The translations under genes were made by a program, and so were the position numbers. Below the pieces are notes generated by a model. That model saw only the letters and a program-made list of their open reading frames with translations. It did not search any database and was not told where the DNA came from. This document shows, one piece after another, positions 45,201-54,028 of a stretch of DNA of 64,000 nt. The stretch is from Phycisphaeraceae bacterium (GTDB taxonomy: Bacteria; Planctomycetota; Phycisphaerae; Phycisphaerales; UBA1924): the NCBI GenBank assembly GCA_019636515.1, contig JAHBXI010000002.1, forward strand, positions 186,001 through 250,000. The letters run 5' to 3'. Position 1 is the stretch's first letter; every line of letters begins with the position of its first letter.

Positions 45201-46685
45201 GTGACTTCCCCTTATGACACGTACGTCTCCCCACTCGCGACGCGAAACGCCAGCCGGGGCATGCTGCGCCTGTGGTCGCCCCGGCACAAGTTCAACACCT
45301 GGCGTCGGGTCTGGCTGGCGGTGGCGGAAGCCCAGCACGAACTCGGGCTGCCGGTGACCAAGGAGCAGGTCGAGGAACTGCGCGCCGTGGTCCAGCGTGG
45401 CATCAGCGACGCCGAGATCTCCGCGGCGGAAAGGTACGAGCGAGACCTGCGGCATGACGTGATGTCCCATGTCCACGCCCTGGGCGACTCGTGCCCCCTG
45501 GCCCGCGGCATCATCCACCTGGGCATGACGAGCCAGGACGTGGTGTGCAACGCGGACGCCACGATCATTATGGACGCGACCAACCTTTGCTTGGATAAGT
45601 TGGCACGGGTCGTATTCGCGCTTGCCGCGTTCGCGGGGCGTCATGCCGGAATGGCGGCGATGGGTCTTACGCATTATCAGCCGGCGCAGCCGACGACGGT
45701 GGGTCGCCGAGCAGTCGGTTGGGCGTACGACTTGACGATCTGCCTACGCGAAATGAATACCGGCTCAAGGTGGATGCCCATCCGGGGATTGCGAGGCGCC
45801 ACGGGAACTCAGGCGTCGTACCTGGCGCTGTTCGAGGGGGATGGCGCGCGGGTGGACGCTCTGGAGCGCCGGTTCGCCGAGAGATTTGCGAACCACACCG
45901 CGTTGCATGGGCCGCTCGGGCAGACGTATCCCCGCGTCGAGGATGCGTTCGCGCTGGGTGTTCTTGCCTCCTGCGCCGCCGTGCTGCACAAGATCGCGAC
46001 GGACATCAGGCTGCTGTGCAACCGGAAGGAGGTGGACGAGCCCTTCGAGGACAAGCAGATCGGGTCCAGCGCGATGCCGTACAAGCGCAACCCGATGCGG
46101 TGCGAGCGGATCTGCGGCCTCACACGCTTTGTCATGAACCTCGTCGGCAACGCCTACGACACCGCGGCGACGCAGTGGCTGGAGCGGACGCTGGACGACT
46201 CGTCCAACCGCCGCCTCTCCCTGCCGGAGGCGTTCCTGGCCCTCGACGGCGCCCTTGACCTCATGCACAACGTCGCCTCGGGCCTTCTCGTCCACGAGGC
46301 GATGGTCCGCCGAAACCTCATGGCCGAACTGCCGTTCATGGCGACCGAGAACATCCTGATGGCGTGCGTCAGGGCCGGCGGCGACCGCCAGCATTACCAC
46401 GAACTCATCCGTGTTCACGCGCAGGCCGCGGGGATGCGGGTCAAGCACGAAGGCCTTGAGAACGACCTTCTCGACCGACTCAGGGCGGACCGTGCCTTCT
46501 GGTCACGCGCCCGCGGCGGCTCGCTCTCCGACGAACTCGACTGGGACGGGCTCCTCGACCCCATGAAGTACATCGGGCGAAGCATCGAGCAGACCGAGCG
46601 TTTCATCAAGGATGTTGTCGAGCCCCTCCGCGAACAATACAAGCACGTTATCGCCCCGCTCGACGACAGCGGGCCGAGGGTCTGA
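45201..46685 (+). CDS. purB: Adenylosuccinate lyase
   Basis: 494 aa, in the range of the longer PurB group. It cleaves SAICAR and adenylosuccinate, acting twice in AMP synthesis. The superfamily signature G-S-S-A-M-P-Y-K-R-N-P is present, with H-L-G-M-T-S-Q-D-V near residue 110 and G-L-T-H-Y-Q-P-A-Q-P-T-T-V near 155. GTG 45201 is chosen because GATAAT (45190-45195) ends 5 nt before it and there is no Shine-Dalgarno, fitting the leaderless pattern. The partner gene purA is at 58022 in this window, not adjacent. Confidence 0.95.
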   Translation: MTSPYDTYVSPLATRNASRGMLRLWSPRHKFNTWRRVWLAVAEAQHELGLPVTKEQVEELRAVVQRGISDAEISAAERYERDLRHDVMSHVHALGDSCPLARGIIHLGMTSQDVVCNADATIIMDATNLCLDKLARVVFALAAFAGRHAGMAAMGLTHYQPAQPTTVGRRAVGWAYDLTICLREMNTGSRWMPIRGLRGATGTQASYLALFEGDGARVDALERRFAERFANHTALHGPLGQTYPRVEDAFALGVLASCAAVLHKIATDIRLLCNRKEVDEPFEDKQIGSSAMPYKRNPMRCERICGLTRFVMNLVGNAYDTAATQWLERTLDDSSNRRLSLPEAFLALDGALDLMHNVASGLLVHEAMVRRNLMAELPFMATENILMACVRAGGDRQHYHELIRVHAQAAGMRVKHEGLENDLLDRLRADRAFWSRARGGSLSDELDWDGLLDPMKYIGRSIEQTERFIKDVVEPLREQYKHVIAPLDDSGPRV

Positions 46686-46712
46686 TGGCTCCCCCGGCTC
46701 GCGCGGGCTGGT

Positions 46713-48341
46713 TCAACCGGGCGGCTCGGGAAGGCGAAGCACCGGGAAGTCCTCACCGGCCCGCAACTGGTCATCGAAAAAGTTCCAGGTCGCCAGGCCG
46801 TCCTCGCTGCGGGGTTCGAGAAGCAAGACCGCCAGGTTTCCAAGCGGCTGGGCGGTTCGGACGATCGTCCACCCCGGGGGAAGAGCCATGGGGAGCGTTC
46901 GCGCCGTGGCGGCGACGTCAACCAGCACGTGACCCTGGAAGGCCCGCGAGGCGGGGTTGGCCGATTCGACTCGGTACACCTCGGCCTGGACGTTCAGCGC
47001 CACGTCCGACGTGTCAAAGCGGATCCCGTGTACCGCCAGCGTTTCAAGGACGCGCCCGTGCCCGGGGGGGATGGCGTACCCCCAGGGCCGCGCGACCGTG
47101 ACGGTCGGTTCGAAGCGATCCCAGAGAGTTACTTCGTAGTCGCGCGGGGCCTGGGTCGGGCGTCGCCGTCCATCGGTCACTTCTTCGGCATACCCGGCGA
47201 TGGTCACGGTCCCGGGCCAGGGGGATTCCCGGGATCTCACGGCCACCGGCTCTCCGCGCCGAAGGTCGGACTGGGCGTCGCGGTCGGCGCGATCCAGGAG
47301 TTCGCGGATGTCCGCCGCGTGCCGGGCGGCGTGGGTGAGCGATGACATGACAAACTCAACCGTCGCGCCGACGCGATGGTCAAAGGGCGCGTACGAGTAG
47401 GTCTCGACCAGGATGCTCAGGCGGTTTCGCAGTCCGACGTAGTTGGTGCCGTAGCGCGGCTGGGCGGGAAAAGTCTCCCAGCGGGTGCGCGGGGTTGGTT
47501 CCCCGGCCCATTCGCCGTTGAAATTGCCGTACCAGAAGGCCTTGTACCCGGTCCTGGCCTCAAAGTCCGCGACGATGCCGGGGAAGAGCACGCCGCGCGT
47601 GTGGTCGATGATCCTCGCGTCGCCGGCGGGAACCTTCGCCCCGGCGTAGGTCACCAGGTAGCGGTGGAACGACCCGTTGGTGATGTGGCAGTCGATGACC
47701 ACGGCGGGGTCCCATCGGTTGATGGTCCGGAGTAGAGATCGTGTTTCGGGCGCCGCGGCCTTGACGAAGTCCCGGTTGAGATCAAGGCCCTGGGCGTTTT
47801 CCCGGACGCCGACCACGTCGGGGCCGTTCTGGGATCCGCGCTGGCCCGCGGCCATGCGTTCGTTGCCGTCGGCGTTGTAATTTGGGACAAGGAGGATCAC
47901 GAGGTGGTCGAGCAGCAGGCGGTGTTCCGGGGCGCTTGGGTTCAGGAGGATTCTCCTGGCGAGCATCGGCAGTGCTTCCTTGCCGTCGACTTCGCCGGCG
48001 TGGATGTTGCCCAGTGCCAGGACCACGATCCGATCATCGGTGACGAGGATGCGCTCGTTGGATTCCGGATCATCGTGGGATGTTTGGATCGGCGGATCCG
48101 CGATCACCAGCATCGGGATGGTGCGGCCTTCGAAGGTTGTGCCCATCGAGAGCAGGCGTGCGGCCGGGGAGATCGCGTCGAGACGCTCCAGGAGGCCGAT
48201 CACGTCGTCGTGCCGGGAAGTCTGTTCATAGTTGGTGCGTTCGGCGACGGTCAGGAGATCGTCCGCAACGCCCGGCGGCGGCTCGATGAGGGTACACGCG
48301 GCGTTCAGGAGCACCGCCAGGAGCGGCAACGCCGGCGTCAT
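46713..48341 (-). CDS. Secreted M14 family zinc carboxypeptidase-like protein
   Basis: 542 aa. A signal peptide (about 1-26) precedes an M14 catalytic domain: G-N-I-H-A-G-E-V-D-G-K-E supplies the HxxE zinc ligands, L-D-L-N-R-D-F the substrate-binding Asn/Arg, and V-I-D-C-H-I-T-N-G-S the third zinc His. L-S-I-L-V-E-T-Y-S-Y is at the expected place of the catalytic Glu region. About 180 further residues are beta-rich. It probably trims C-terminal residues from peptides outside the cytoplasm. ATG 48341 has GAAGGAAG upstream; the much longer upstream frame is antisense to the divergent dockerin gene. Confidence 0.85.
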   Translation of the reverse strand: MTPALPLLAVLLNAACTLIEPPPGVADDLLTVAERTNYEQTSRHDDVIGLLERLDAISPAARLLSMGTTFEGRTIPMLVIADPPIQTSHDDPESNERILVTDDRIVVLALGNIHAGEVDGKEALPMLARRILLNPSAPEHRLLLDHLVILLVPNYNADGNERMAAGQRGSQNGPDVVGVRENAQGLDLNRDFVKAAAPETRSLLRTINRWDPAVVIDCHITNGSFHRYLVTYAGAKVPAGDARIIDHTRGVLFPGIVADFEARTGYKAFWYGNFNGEWAGEPTPRTRWETFPAQPRYGTNYVGLRNRLSILVETYSYAPFDHRVGATVEFVMSSLTHAARHAADIRELLDRADRDAQSDLRRGEPVAVRSRESPWPGTVTIAGYAEEVTDGRRRPTQAPRDYEVTLWDRFEPTVTVARPWGYAIPPGHGRVLETLAVHGIRFDTSDVALNVQAEVYRVESANPASRAFQGHVLVDVAATARTLPMALPPGWTIVRTAQPLGNLAVLLLEPRSEDGLATWNFFDDQLRAGEDFPVLRLPEPPG

Positions 48342-48521
48342 GGAGTGGCTTCCTTCAAATCCACGGATGGTCCTTCTTCGATGGGTGATCGAGTGGTAGG
48401 ATGGGCAAAACGCAAGAGGTCGAGGCCTCGGGAACATAGCATGGTGGCGTGGCGCGAGTGGCTCCCCTCCGGGTGGCTCCCCGCACCGGGGCCAGTGGCG
48501 ATCGGAATCAGGAGACGGCAC

Positions 48522-49223
48522 ATGATGAAGAACCGCGGAACGGGAGGGGTTCGGGGTGTCGAGATCACCGCCGCGGTCCTGGTGACGGCGGCCGTGTCGG
48601 GCCTTGCCGCGCCGGCCCTGGCCCACGACATGATGTTTGTCGGGCGCACATCGACCGGCAAACTCACCATATTCATCGAGGACGGGATCCTGCCGAACAT
48701 GATGGTCCCGTCGATCTTCCCGGAATACCCGGGCTGGATCCAGCCCGAGTTCGGCTTCGAGACGATCGGGGAGGATGTCCCCGAGTACAACCTGTACACC
48801 ATTTCGTCGCAGTCGAACGTGGTCCTGAAACTCGTGGCGAGCGATCCGGGGGTGTACCTGCAGAAGCCGCAGTTCGCCGGCCCTCTCGGGATCGGGGAAA
48901 CGTATACCTTCGGGAACCCGTACTTTCACCTGCATCCGATCTGGACGATCGATGACGTGGAGATCGGGCGCGTGTACGCGATGACCTTCGTTCTTCAGGA
49001 CACGAGCGGGCAGTACGCCGACAGCAACCCGTTCACCCTGACGTTCGGATGCACGCCCTGCCCGGCCGACTTTGACCTCTCCGCGTTTGTTGACCTTGAC
49101 GACTTCATCGAGTTTGTCGCGGCGTTCATCGACGGGGACGATCGGGCCGACTTCGACGGGTCCGGCTTCGTGGACACGGACGACTTCGACGCGTTCGTCC
49201 GCGCGTTCGAGGCCGGGTGCTGA
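48522..49223 (+). CDS. Secreted protein with GC-type dockerin C-terminus
   Basis: 233 aa. The signal peptide (about 1-35) ends P-A-L-A. The N-terminal domain (about 36-175) is beta-rich and unrecognised, starting H-D-M-M-F-V-G-R-T-S-T-G-K-L-T-I and containing Y-F-H-L-H-P-I-W-T. After C-T-P-C come two calcium-loop repeats, D-F-D-L-S-A-F-V-D-L-D-D and D-F-D-G-S-G-F-V-D-T-D-D, and the terminal E-A-G-C, the same tail as in the protein at 30928. The tail is probably an anchoring or interaction module. AGGAGACGGCAC precedes the start. TAGGAT near 48397 may be its -10. Confidence 0.75.
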   Translation: MMKNRGTGGVRGVEITAAVLVTAAVSGLAAPALAHDMMFVGRTSTGKLTIFIEDGILPNMMVPSIFPEYPGWIQPEFGFETIGEDVPEYNLYTISSQSNVVLKLVASDPGVYLQKPQFAGPLGIGETYTFGNPYFHLHPIWTIDDVEIGRVYAMTFVLQDTSGQYADSNPFTLTFGCTPCPADFDLSAFVDLDDFIEFVAAFIDGDDRADFDGSGFVDTDDFDAFVRAFEAGC

Positions 49224-49271
49224 CGGGTCGGCGTGGCGAAGCACGAGCCGAGATCCTCGCGGGGCGCGTGA

Positions 49272-50549
49272 TCAGGCGCCTGCGGTTCGAGTCGGCGGGT
49301 CTTGCTCGTCGGTCTCCGAGTCGAGAGCGGGGCGAGAGTCGAAATTCATGGCGTAGCACCCCGCCCAGTGCGGGTAGAGCGTCTGGCATCGGTATCCGAC
49401 AAACGCCTCGGGATCCCAGCCCGAGAGTTCAAAGAGCGCTTCGGTGAGTTGGGCGTGACGGGCGTACAGGTCCGTGGCCGCGTGGCGGATGCCCGGGCCC
49501 AGCACCCTGGGCAACGGCCCGCCGGGAAGGGCGTCGTACCAGTTGTTCGCCCGCGGCGAGCCGGACTCGCGAGGCCACAACAGGAGGTCAAGGGTCGGGA
49601 CGCAGCGCATCGCGAGTGTCCGCTCCAGGTACACGTCAAAGACCGCTCCTCGGGCGGGAACACGAACGTTGAATCGCATTTCCTGCACGCCGCCGCCGAG
49701 CATCGCGTTGTGGTCGTCGTCCGGGGCGTTGGAGGCGAGCACCACGTCCGCCGACTCGCCCGGCGTGCGAGGTTCGACGACCGCGTGGACCTCCCGGCTG
49801 TGGCGTCGGCTGGTCACCAGCGCGAGTGGCTCGGTGCAGAATTCAAGCAGGACTCTCTCCCCGGAAAGCAGGGCCGGGGCGGGCGTCGGGGAGATGGAGG
49901 AGTGGTCCTGGTCCGCGGAGGGCGGGTCGATGCTCCGTCCGATCACCAGCGGCATCGCATCGGGGCGTGCCCTGTAGCCGATGACGCCGTGACCCCCGAA
50001 GACCTGCAGGGTTGACTCGCGGCCGGGGCGTGGCCGGACCATGAGCACGATGGCGCGGGTGTCCATGACGCGGCCGAGCGAATCGGCCGCGGCTTCGAAC
50101 AGCCGCCGACGGCGCTCCTGCTCTTCACCAGGAACCGGGGAGGAAGGCTCGGACTCGTAGACCGGTCCCCCCAGCGTTCTCAACAGGCGTGCCTGGCTGA
50201 CGCCGATTTGCCGCAAGGCCTCTTCAATCTGATCGGCCGCCACGGGCAGGCCGCTCGACGGTTCGCTGGTCAGGCCCGAGGACTGGGCGCCGCGTACGAG
50301 TTGCCGGATCGCCGCGACACCCGGCCCGCGGGCCAACGCGCCCATCGGGTCCGCGGAGAGTCGAGAGGCGGTCAACGCCCTTTGAGCCGTCCCGCGATCA
50401 ACGTTCAGAAACGCCGCGAGGCCCCGCGCGGTACGGTTTTCTTTGGGAACGGCCGCGATCAGCGATGCGAGTTCGCCCGAGAGCCTTCGGCCGAGGAGTT
50501 GCAGACGGACACGATCCGCTTCGGAGATTCCTGGGATGACCCTGGGCAC
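49272..50549 (-). CDS. Putative HTH-containing regulator of unknown family
   Basis: 425 aa. Residues about 40-70 (N-R-T-A-R-G-L-A-A-F-L-N-V-D-R-G-T-A-Q-R-A-L) look like a helix-turn-helix. About 120-165 may be coiled or helical, and the C-terminal 260 residues (from V-M-D-T-R-A-I-V-L-M-V-R) form an alpha/beta domain with no recognised motif. GTG 50549 has AAAGG 5 nt upstream. The 25-bp dyad at 50655-50679 lies about 105 bp upstream, in the position of an autoregulatory operator. I could not assign a family; a DNA-binding regulator is inferred from the HTH alone. Confidence 0.55.
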   Translation of the reverse strand: MPRVIPGISEADRVRLQLLGRRLSGELASLIAAVPKENRTARGLAAFLNVDRGTAQRALTASRLSADPMGALARGPGVAAIRQLVRGAQSSGLTSEPSSGLPVAADQIEEALRQIGVSQARLLRTLGGPVYESEPSSPVPGEEQERRRRLFEAAADSLGRVMDTRAIVLMVRPRPGRESTLQVFGGHGVIGYRARPDAMPLVIGRSIDPPSADQDHSSISPTPAPALLSGERVLLEFCTEPLALVTSRRHSREVHAVVEPRTPGESADVVLASNAPDDDHNAMLGGGVQEMRFNVRVPARGAVFDVYLERTLAMRCVPTLDLLLWPRESGSPRANNWYDALPGGPLPRVLGPGIRHAATDLYARHAQLTEALFELSGWDPEAFVGYRCQTLYPHWAGCYAMNFDSRPALDSETDEQDPPTRTAGA

Positions 50550-50654
50550 GGATACCTTTCAAAATGCAAACACAACATCTATTGAACGGAAGATCGTAAG
50601 CGTACCTCGGGGATTGGTGGCAAGTCGAACCGCATTGGGAGCGAATCGCGCGTG

Positions 50655-50679
50655 AATTTTGTCAATCAGTGACAAAATT
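50655..50679. promoter_or_regulatory. Perfect 25-bp dyad, candidate operator
   Basis: Arms AATTTTGTCA and TGACAAAATT, perfectly complementary, with the 5-nt spacer ATCAG. A further TGTCA half-site follows at about 50681. The AT-rich content stands out, and the spacing fits a dimeric HTH protein. Confidence 0.6.
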
Positions 50680-50783
50680 GATGTCACTCGGAGACGGATC
50701 CGAGTCTCGCGAGTATCACCATGAGAAGTCCAAGAGTTGTCACCGCACCGGGGTCAACCGAGTTACCGTTTTTCCCACCAGAG

Positions 50784-50813
50784 CCCCCGCGCGTTGCGGG
50801 GGTTTCTGTTTTT
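50784..50813 (+). terminator. Orphan Rho-independent terminator
   Basis: Arms CCCCCGC/GCGGGGG with a 5-nt loop, then TTTCTGTTTTT. No plus-strand gene ends just upstream, so it either terminates a small RNA or insulates the epimerase gene. Confidence 0.65.
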
Positions 50814-50924
50814 GAGTTCCGATGCCTTCCATCGCGCCCTCGCAGGCGTGATGGAGGGCGCGGGGGAACGGCGGGCGCGGGCGAGCCTCGAATCCGTGCC
50901 GACAGTTGATAAACTGGCTCCGGA

Positions 50925-52016
50925 ATGAAACTGCCCGCCGATGTCGTGAGCCGATTGCGAAGCAAGTACCAGGGACGGTCCGTGTGCGTTACCGGCGGGG
51001 CCGGGTTCATCGGTGGCCATCTGTGCGATGCGCTGCTGGCGCTTGGCGCGACGATCACGGTGCTCGACGACCTTTCGAACAGCACGGCCGAGCACGTCGC
51101 CTCGCTGATGGACCTGGAGCCTCGGCGGGTTCGATTTGTACACGGGTCGGTCCTTGACGACGACGCGCTGATCGAGGCGAGCGGGCGGTCTTCGGGTGGC
51201 GATGGCTGCCAGATCGTTTTTCACCTGGCGGCGATCGGGTCGGTGCCCAAGTCGGTGGCGAACCCGCAGCGCGCCTGGTCGGTCAACGCCACGGGGACGC
51301 TCCGGGTGCTCGTGGCGGCTTCGTCCCGGAGCGCGGGTGGGCATGGGCCGTCGGCCGAGCGCGTGGTCCTGGCGTCCTCGTCGTCGGTCTACGGTGATCC
51401 GGCGGTCAGCGTGGGAGCCTCGCTCCCACCACTTCCAAAGACCGAGACCATGCTTCCCAGGCCGCTGTCGCCCTATGCGGCGAGCAAACTCGCGGCGGAG
51501 AGTCTGATGGCGGCGTGGTCGCATTGCTACGGGGTTTCCACCGTCTCGCTGCGATATTTCAACGTCTTCGGTCCGCGTCAATCCCCCGATTCCGAGTACG
51601 CGGCGGTGGTTCCGGCGATGGCCAAGCGGCTGCTCTCCGGACACCAGGCGTCGATCTTCGGGGACGGCAAGCAGGGGCGCGACTTCACGTACGTCGGCAA
51701 CGCGGTCCTGGGGACGTTGCTGGCGGGCGTGGCGGAGTGGCCGTTCCGCGGCGAAGCCGTGAACGTCGCCGCGGGACGGCGCACGACGGTGCTGGAGTTG
51801 GCGCAGATGCTCGCCAGGGCGTGCGGCGCTGACGGGCGTTCTCCGGAGTTTCTTCCCGAGCGTTCCGGTGATGTACGTGACTCGCTGGCGGACCTCGGGC
51901 GAGCGCGGGAGATGCTTGGGTACGAGCCGGTGACCAGCCTCGAAGCGGGGATCGTGGAGACCATGGCGCACTACCGGACGATCTTTGGAATTGGAGCGGG
52001 CTCTCGACCGTCGTGA
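50925..52016 (+). CDS. NAD-dependent epimerase/dehydratase, UDP-sugar 4-epimerase type
   Basis: 363 aa. An extended SDR enzyme: V-T-G-G-A-G-F-I-G-G-H binds NAD, V-L-D-D-L-S-N-S follows strand 2, the catalytic S-S-S-V-Y-G-D and Y-x-x-x-K (S-P-Y-A-A-S-K-L-A-A-E) are intact, and R-Y-F-N-V-F-G-P-R-Q leads to the substrate domain. The wording is closest to the WbpP/UDP-GlcNAc or UDP-glucose 4-epimerase group, used for surface polysaccharide precursors. TAAACT (50910-50915) ends 9 nt before the ATG. The next gene overlaps its stop codon by 4 nt. Confidence 0.9.
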   Translation: MKLPADVVSRLRSKYQGRSVCVTGGAGFIGGHLCDALLALGATITVLDDLSNSTAEHVASLMDLEPRRVRFVHGSVLDDDALIEASGRSSGGDGCQIVFHLAAIGSVPKSVANPQRAWSVNATGTLRVLVAASSRSAGGHGPSAERVVLASSSSVYGDPAVSVGASLPPLPKTETMLPRPLSPYAASKLAAESLMAAWSHCYGVSTVSLRYFNVFGPRQSPDSEYAAVVPAMAKRLLSGHQASIFGDGKQGRDFTYVGNAVLGTLLAGVAEWPFRGEAVNVAAGRRTTVLELAQMLARACGADGRSPEFLPERSGDVRDSLADLGRAREMLGYEPVTSLEAGIVETMAHYRTIFGIGAGSRPS

Positions 52017-52294
52017 CCCGCTGGCGATCAAGAACGTGGCGGGGGCGCGTCGGGATGATGCGAGCCCGGCGCCCGTTCGGATGGAGCCCGATGCGCTGGT
52101 TCATGGACACGATCGGCGGGTTGTGGCAACTGGCTCGATTGGCCTGGATCACGGGCTTTCGCTTCCGTGGTCCGTACTGGCGGTGGCGATTCCAGACAGC
52201 GTTCGGTCGCGGCGTGCCGGCCTCGCGGCTTGAGATGGCCCTGTCGTTGCTGGACTACGGCCGCTGGATGCACCGGATGCGGCGTCGCTCCTGA
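52013..52294 (+). CDS. Small basic conserved-looking protein
   Basis: 93 aa, overlapping the epimerase stop by 4 nt (GTGA), which implies translational coupling. It is very rich in Arg and Trp: W-I-T-G-F-R-F-R-G-P-Y-W-R-W-R-F-Q-T-A-F-G-R-G and Y-G-R-W-M-H-R-M-R-R-R-S at the end. From memory of the family pattern it resembles a short protein found in other planctomycetes, which I could not check. ATG 52091 (opening M-R-W-F-M-D) is a possible later start, and the first 26 residues look less protein-like. Function unknown; nucleic acid or membrane-surface binding would suit the charge. Confidence 0.6.
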   Translation: MTRWRSRTWRGRVGMMRARRPFGWSPMRWFMDTIGGLWQLARLAWITGFRFRGPYWRWRFQTAFGRGVPASRLEMALSLLDYGRWMHRMRRRS

Positions 52295-52530
52295 CGCCGC
52301 ATCGCTTGCCAGGGTGTCAGGAAGGCGATCTTATAAGACTTTGTAAAGCACGGACCTATTCCGCCCGATCAGAGTGGTTTCCCCGCAAGGCGGGGGTCTC
52401 ATACCGGCCGTGCGTGTATCCTTGTGGCCCTGGGCAAAGACGCCCGATTCGTTGGTCGGCCCGGCGAATGGGTGCCGACCGAACGCCGGATTCCGGAGAC
52501 GCCGAGCCACCGGGTACTTGAACTGGAGTC

Positions 52531-52980
52531 ATGAGCATGTCCTCGAGCAACACCAACGGCGGGACCTTTGCCAGGGCCTTTCTGCCCGGGCTGATCGTGG
52601 GCCTGGTGGTCGGCGGGTTTGCCGGCGCCTTGCTTTCAGGCCTGGGCGGCCCGGGCAATGTCAAGGCCGTTGGTGGGGGGAGCAACCAGAATTTCCCTTC
52701 ACCACGATTCGACCCCTCTGGCGATGAGCGAGAGGTGCTTCAGGATGGCGAGACGGATGAACGCGTCCCGCCCGCCGATGCCCCTGCTCCCAGCCAGGAG
52801 CCGGAGAATCCCGGCTCGACGCCGCCGGTCGAAGGAGAATCGCCCCGGGGTTCCGGGTCTGGCGAGGAAAATGATCCGCGTCGGGAGGTGTCTTCGAGTT
52901 CTTCAGCGCCCGCCGGCGCAAAGACGATCTCGGGGTATGGCGGCGGCTCGGCCGACCCGTCGGTTATCGACCCCAAGTAA
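52531..52980 (+). CDS. Single-pass membrane protein with disordered extracytoplasmic tail
   Basis: 149 aa. One glycine-rich membrane helix (about 15-40: [19 protein letters not shown]) is followed by about 100 residues rich in Pro, Glu, Ser and Gly with no predicted fold. No family recognised. ATG 52531 has CTGGAGTC upstream. TATCCT (about 52417) is a likely -10, giving a leader of about 100 nt that can fold into a perfect 7-bp stem GGTCGGC/GCCGACC (about 52454-52480). The 3' end is 92 bp before the glycosylase gene. Confidence 0.6.
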   Translation: MSMSSSNTNGGTFARAFLPGLIVGLVVGGFAGALLSGLGGPGNVKAVGGGSNQNFPSPRFDPSGDEREVLQDGETDERVPPADAPAPSQEPENPGSTPPVEGESPRGSGSGEENDPRREVSSSSSAPAGAKTISGYGGGSADPSVIDPK

Positions 52981-53071
52981 GTGCTCAACATGCCCGCCGC
53001 GTCGAGCGAGCGAGCGTTTCATGCGATTGGCGTGTAGGATGCGGGGCCGCTCGACCAGAGCGAAGTTCGCC

Positions 53072-54028
53072 ATGCCGACCGATCGCTCTTCCATCGCCCG
53101 TGTTGTCCGAGTTCACGCCGAGACGATCCGTCTTCTTGGCGTGGACTTTGTTCCCGTGGGCACGCGAGGCAAGGAGGCCCCGGCAGGCGTCCCATCAATT
53201 GACAGGCAGATGAGCGGGCCAGCCGAAAGTCCGGTCGAAGGGCCAGCCGAAGGGCCGGTCGGCAGGTCCGTCACGCCCAGGAGCGATTCGGAGGAGCCGG
53301 GTCCGCGAATGGAACTCCCGTCGATCGAGGTCAAGCCAAAGGCCATCGGAGAGTCCCTGCTGGCGTTCACGATTTCTTCCGGTGGCGAGCCAGCCTGGGA
53401 GCCGCGTGAACGCGTCGAGCGTGAGCGGCGGCTTGCGGCCATACGGCATCGCTATGAGTCCGATGCTCCTCACAAGCACTTTCATACCGTGCATACGAAC
53501 ATCGTGTTCGGGGAAGGTGACCCTTGCGCTCGTTTGATGTTCGTGGGCGAGGCTCCGGGGGAGGAAGAGGACCGAACGGGCCGCCCGTTCGTGGGGCGAG
53601 CCGGGCAGTTGCTTGACAAGATGATCGCCGCGATGGGGCTTGGCCGGCAGGACGTTTATATCGCCAATGTTCTTAAGACGCGGCCTCCCAACAACGCGAC
53701 GCCGACGCTGGAGGAATCGCGTTTGTGCGCCCCGTACCTGTACGAGCAGATCGGGGTGGTTGCCCCGGAAGTGATTGTCACGCTTGGTCTTCCGGCGACA
53801 CGCACGATCCTGGGAACCACGGAAACGATGGGTCGTCTGCGGGGTCGATGGGCGACGTTCTCGCCGCCATCGGGGGACCGCGAGTTCGCGGTGATGCCCA
53901 CGTACCACCCGGCGTACCTGCTCCGGAACTACACGCCACAGGAGAGGGCCAAGGTCTGGTCCGACCTGCGCCTGGTGATGGATCGCCTGGGGCTCGGGCG
54001 AACATCGGATCCGGCGGGGCTTGGCTGA
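53072..54028 (+). CDS. Family 4-like uracil-DNA glycosylase lacking the Fe-S cysteines
   Basis: 318 aa. The UDG fold is clear in the C-terminal 200 residues: [23 protein letters not shown] (active-site motif 1), [14 protein letters not shown], and [11 protein letters not shown] (motif 2 His). Family 4 normally binds a 4Fe-4S cluster through four Cys. Here the N-terminal CxxC is absent (H-K-H-F-H-T-V-H-T instead), the K-C-R-P Cys is Thr (K-T-R-P-P-N-N), and only the L-C-A-P-Y-L Cys remains. A Pro/Glu-rich, partly repetitive N-terminal extension covers about 30-100. TAGGAT (53035-53040) is a likely -10. Confidence 0.85.
   Translation: MPTDRSSIARVVRVHAETIRLLGVDFVPVGTRGKEAPAGVPSIDRQMSGPAESPVEGPAEGPVGRSVTPRSDSEEPGPRMELPSIEVKPKAIGESLLAFTISSGGEPAWEPRERVERERRLAAIRHRYESDAPHKHFHTVHTNIVFGEGDPCARLMFVGEAPGEEEDRTGRPFVGRAGQLLDKMIAAMGLGRQDVYIANVLKTRPPNNATPTLEESRLCAPYLYEQIGVVAPEVIVTLGLPATRTILGTTETMGRLRGRWATFSPPSGDREFAVMPTYHPAYLLRNYTPQERAKVWSDLRLVMDRLGLGRTSDPAGLG

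Larger units (their letters stand above)
50550..50924. promoter_or_regulatory. Divergent control region with dyad and hairpins
   Basis: 375 bp with no gene. From left to right it holds an AT-rich stretch near 50560-50580, the 25-bp dyad (50655-50679), a hairpin with arms ACTCGGA/TCCGAGT (about 50685-50704), an orphan plus-strand terminator (50784-50813), and TAAACT (50910-50915), the likely -10 of the epimerase gene. Confidence 0.55.

Noticed and set aside
46713-49244. 843-aa frame extending the M14 peptidase
   Set aside because: The extra 300 residues are antisense to the dockerin gene. The signal peptide at 48341 marks the true start.
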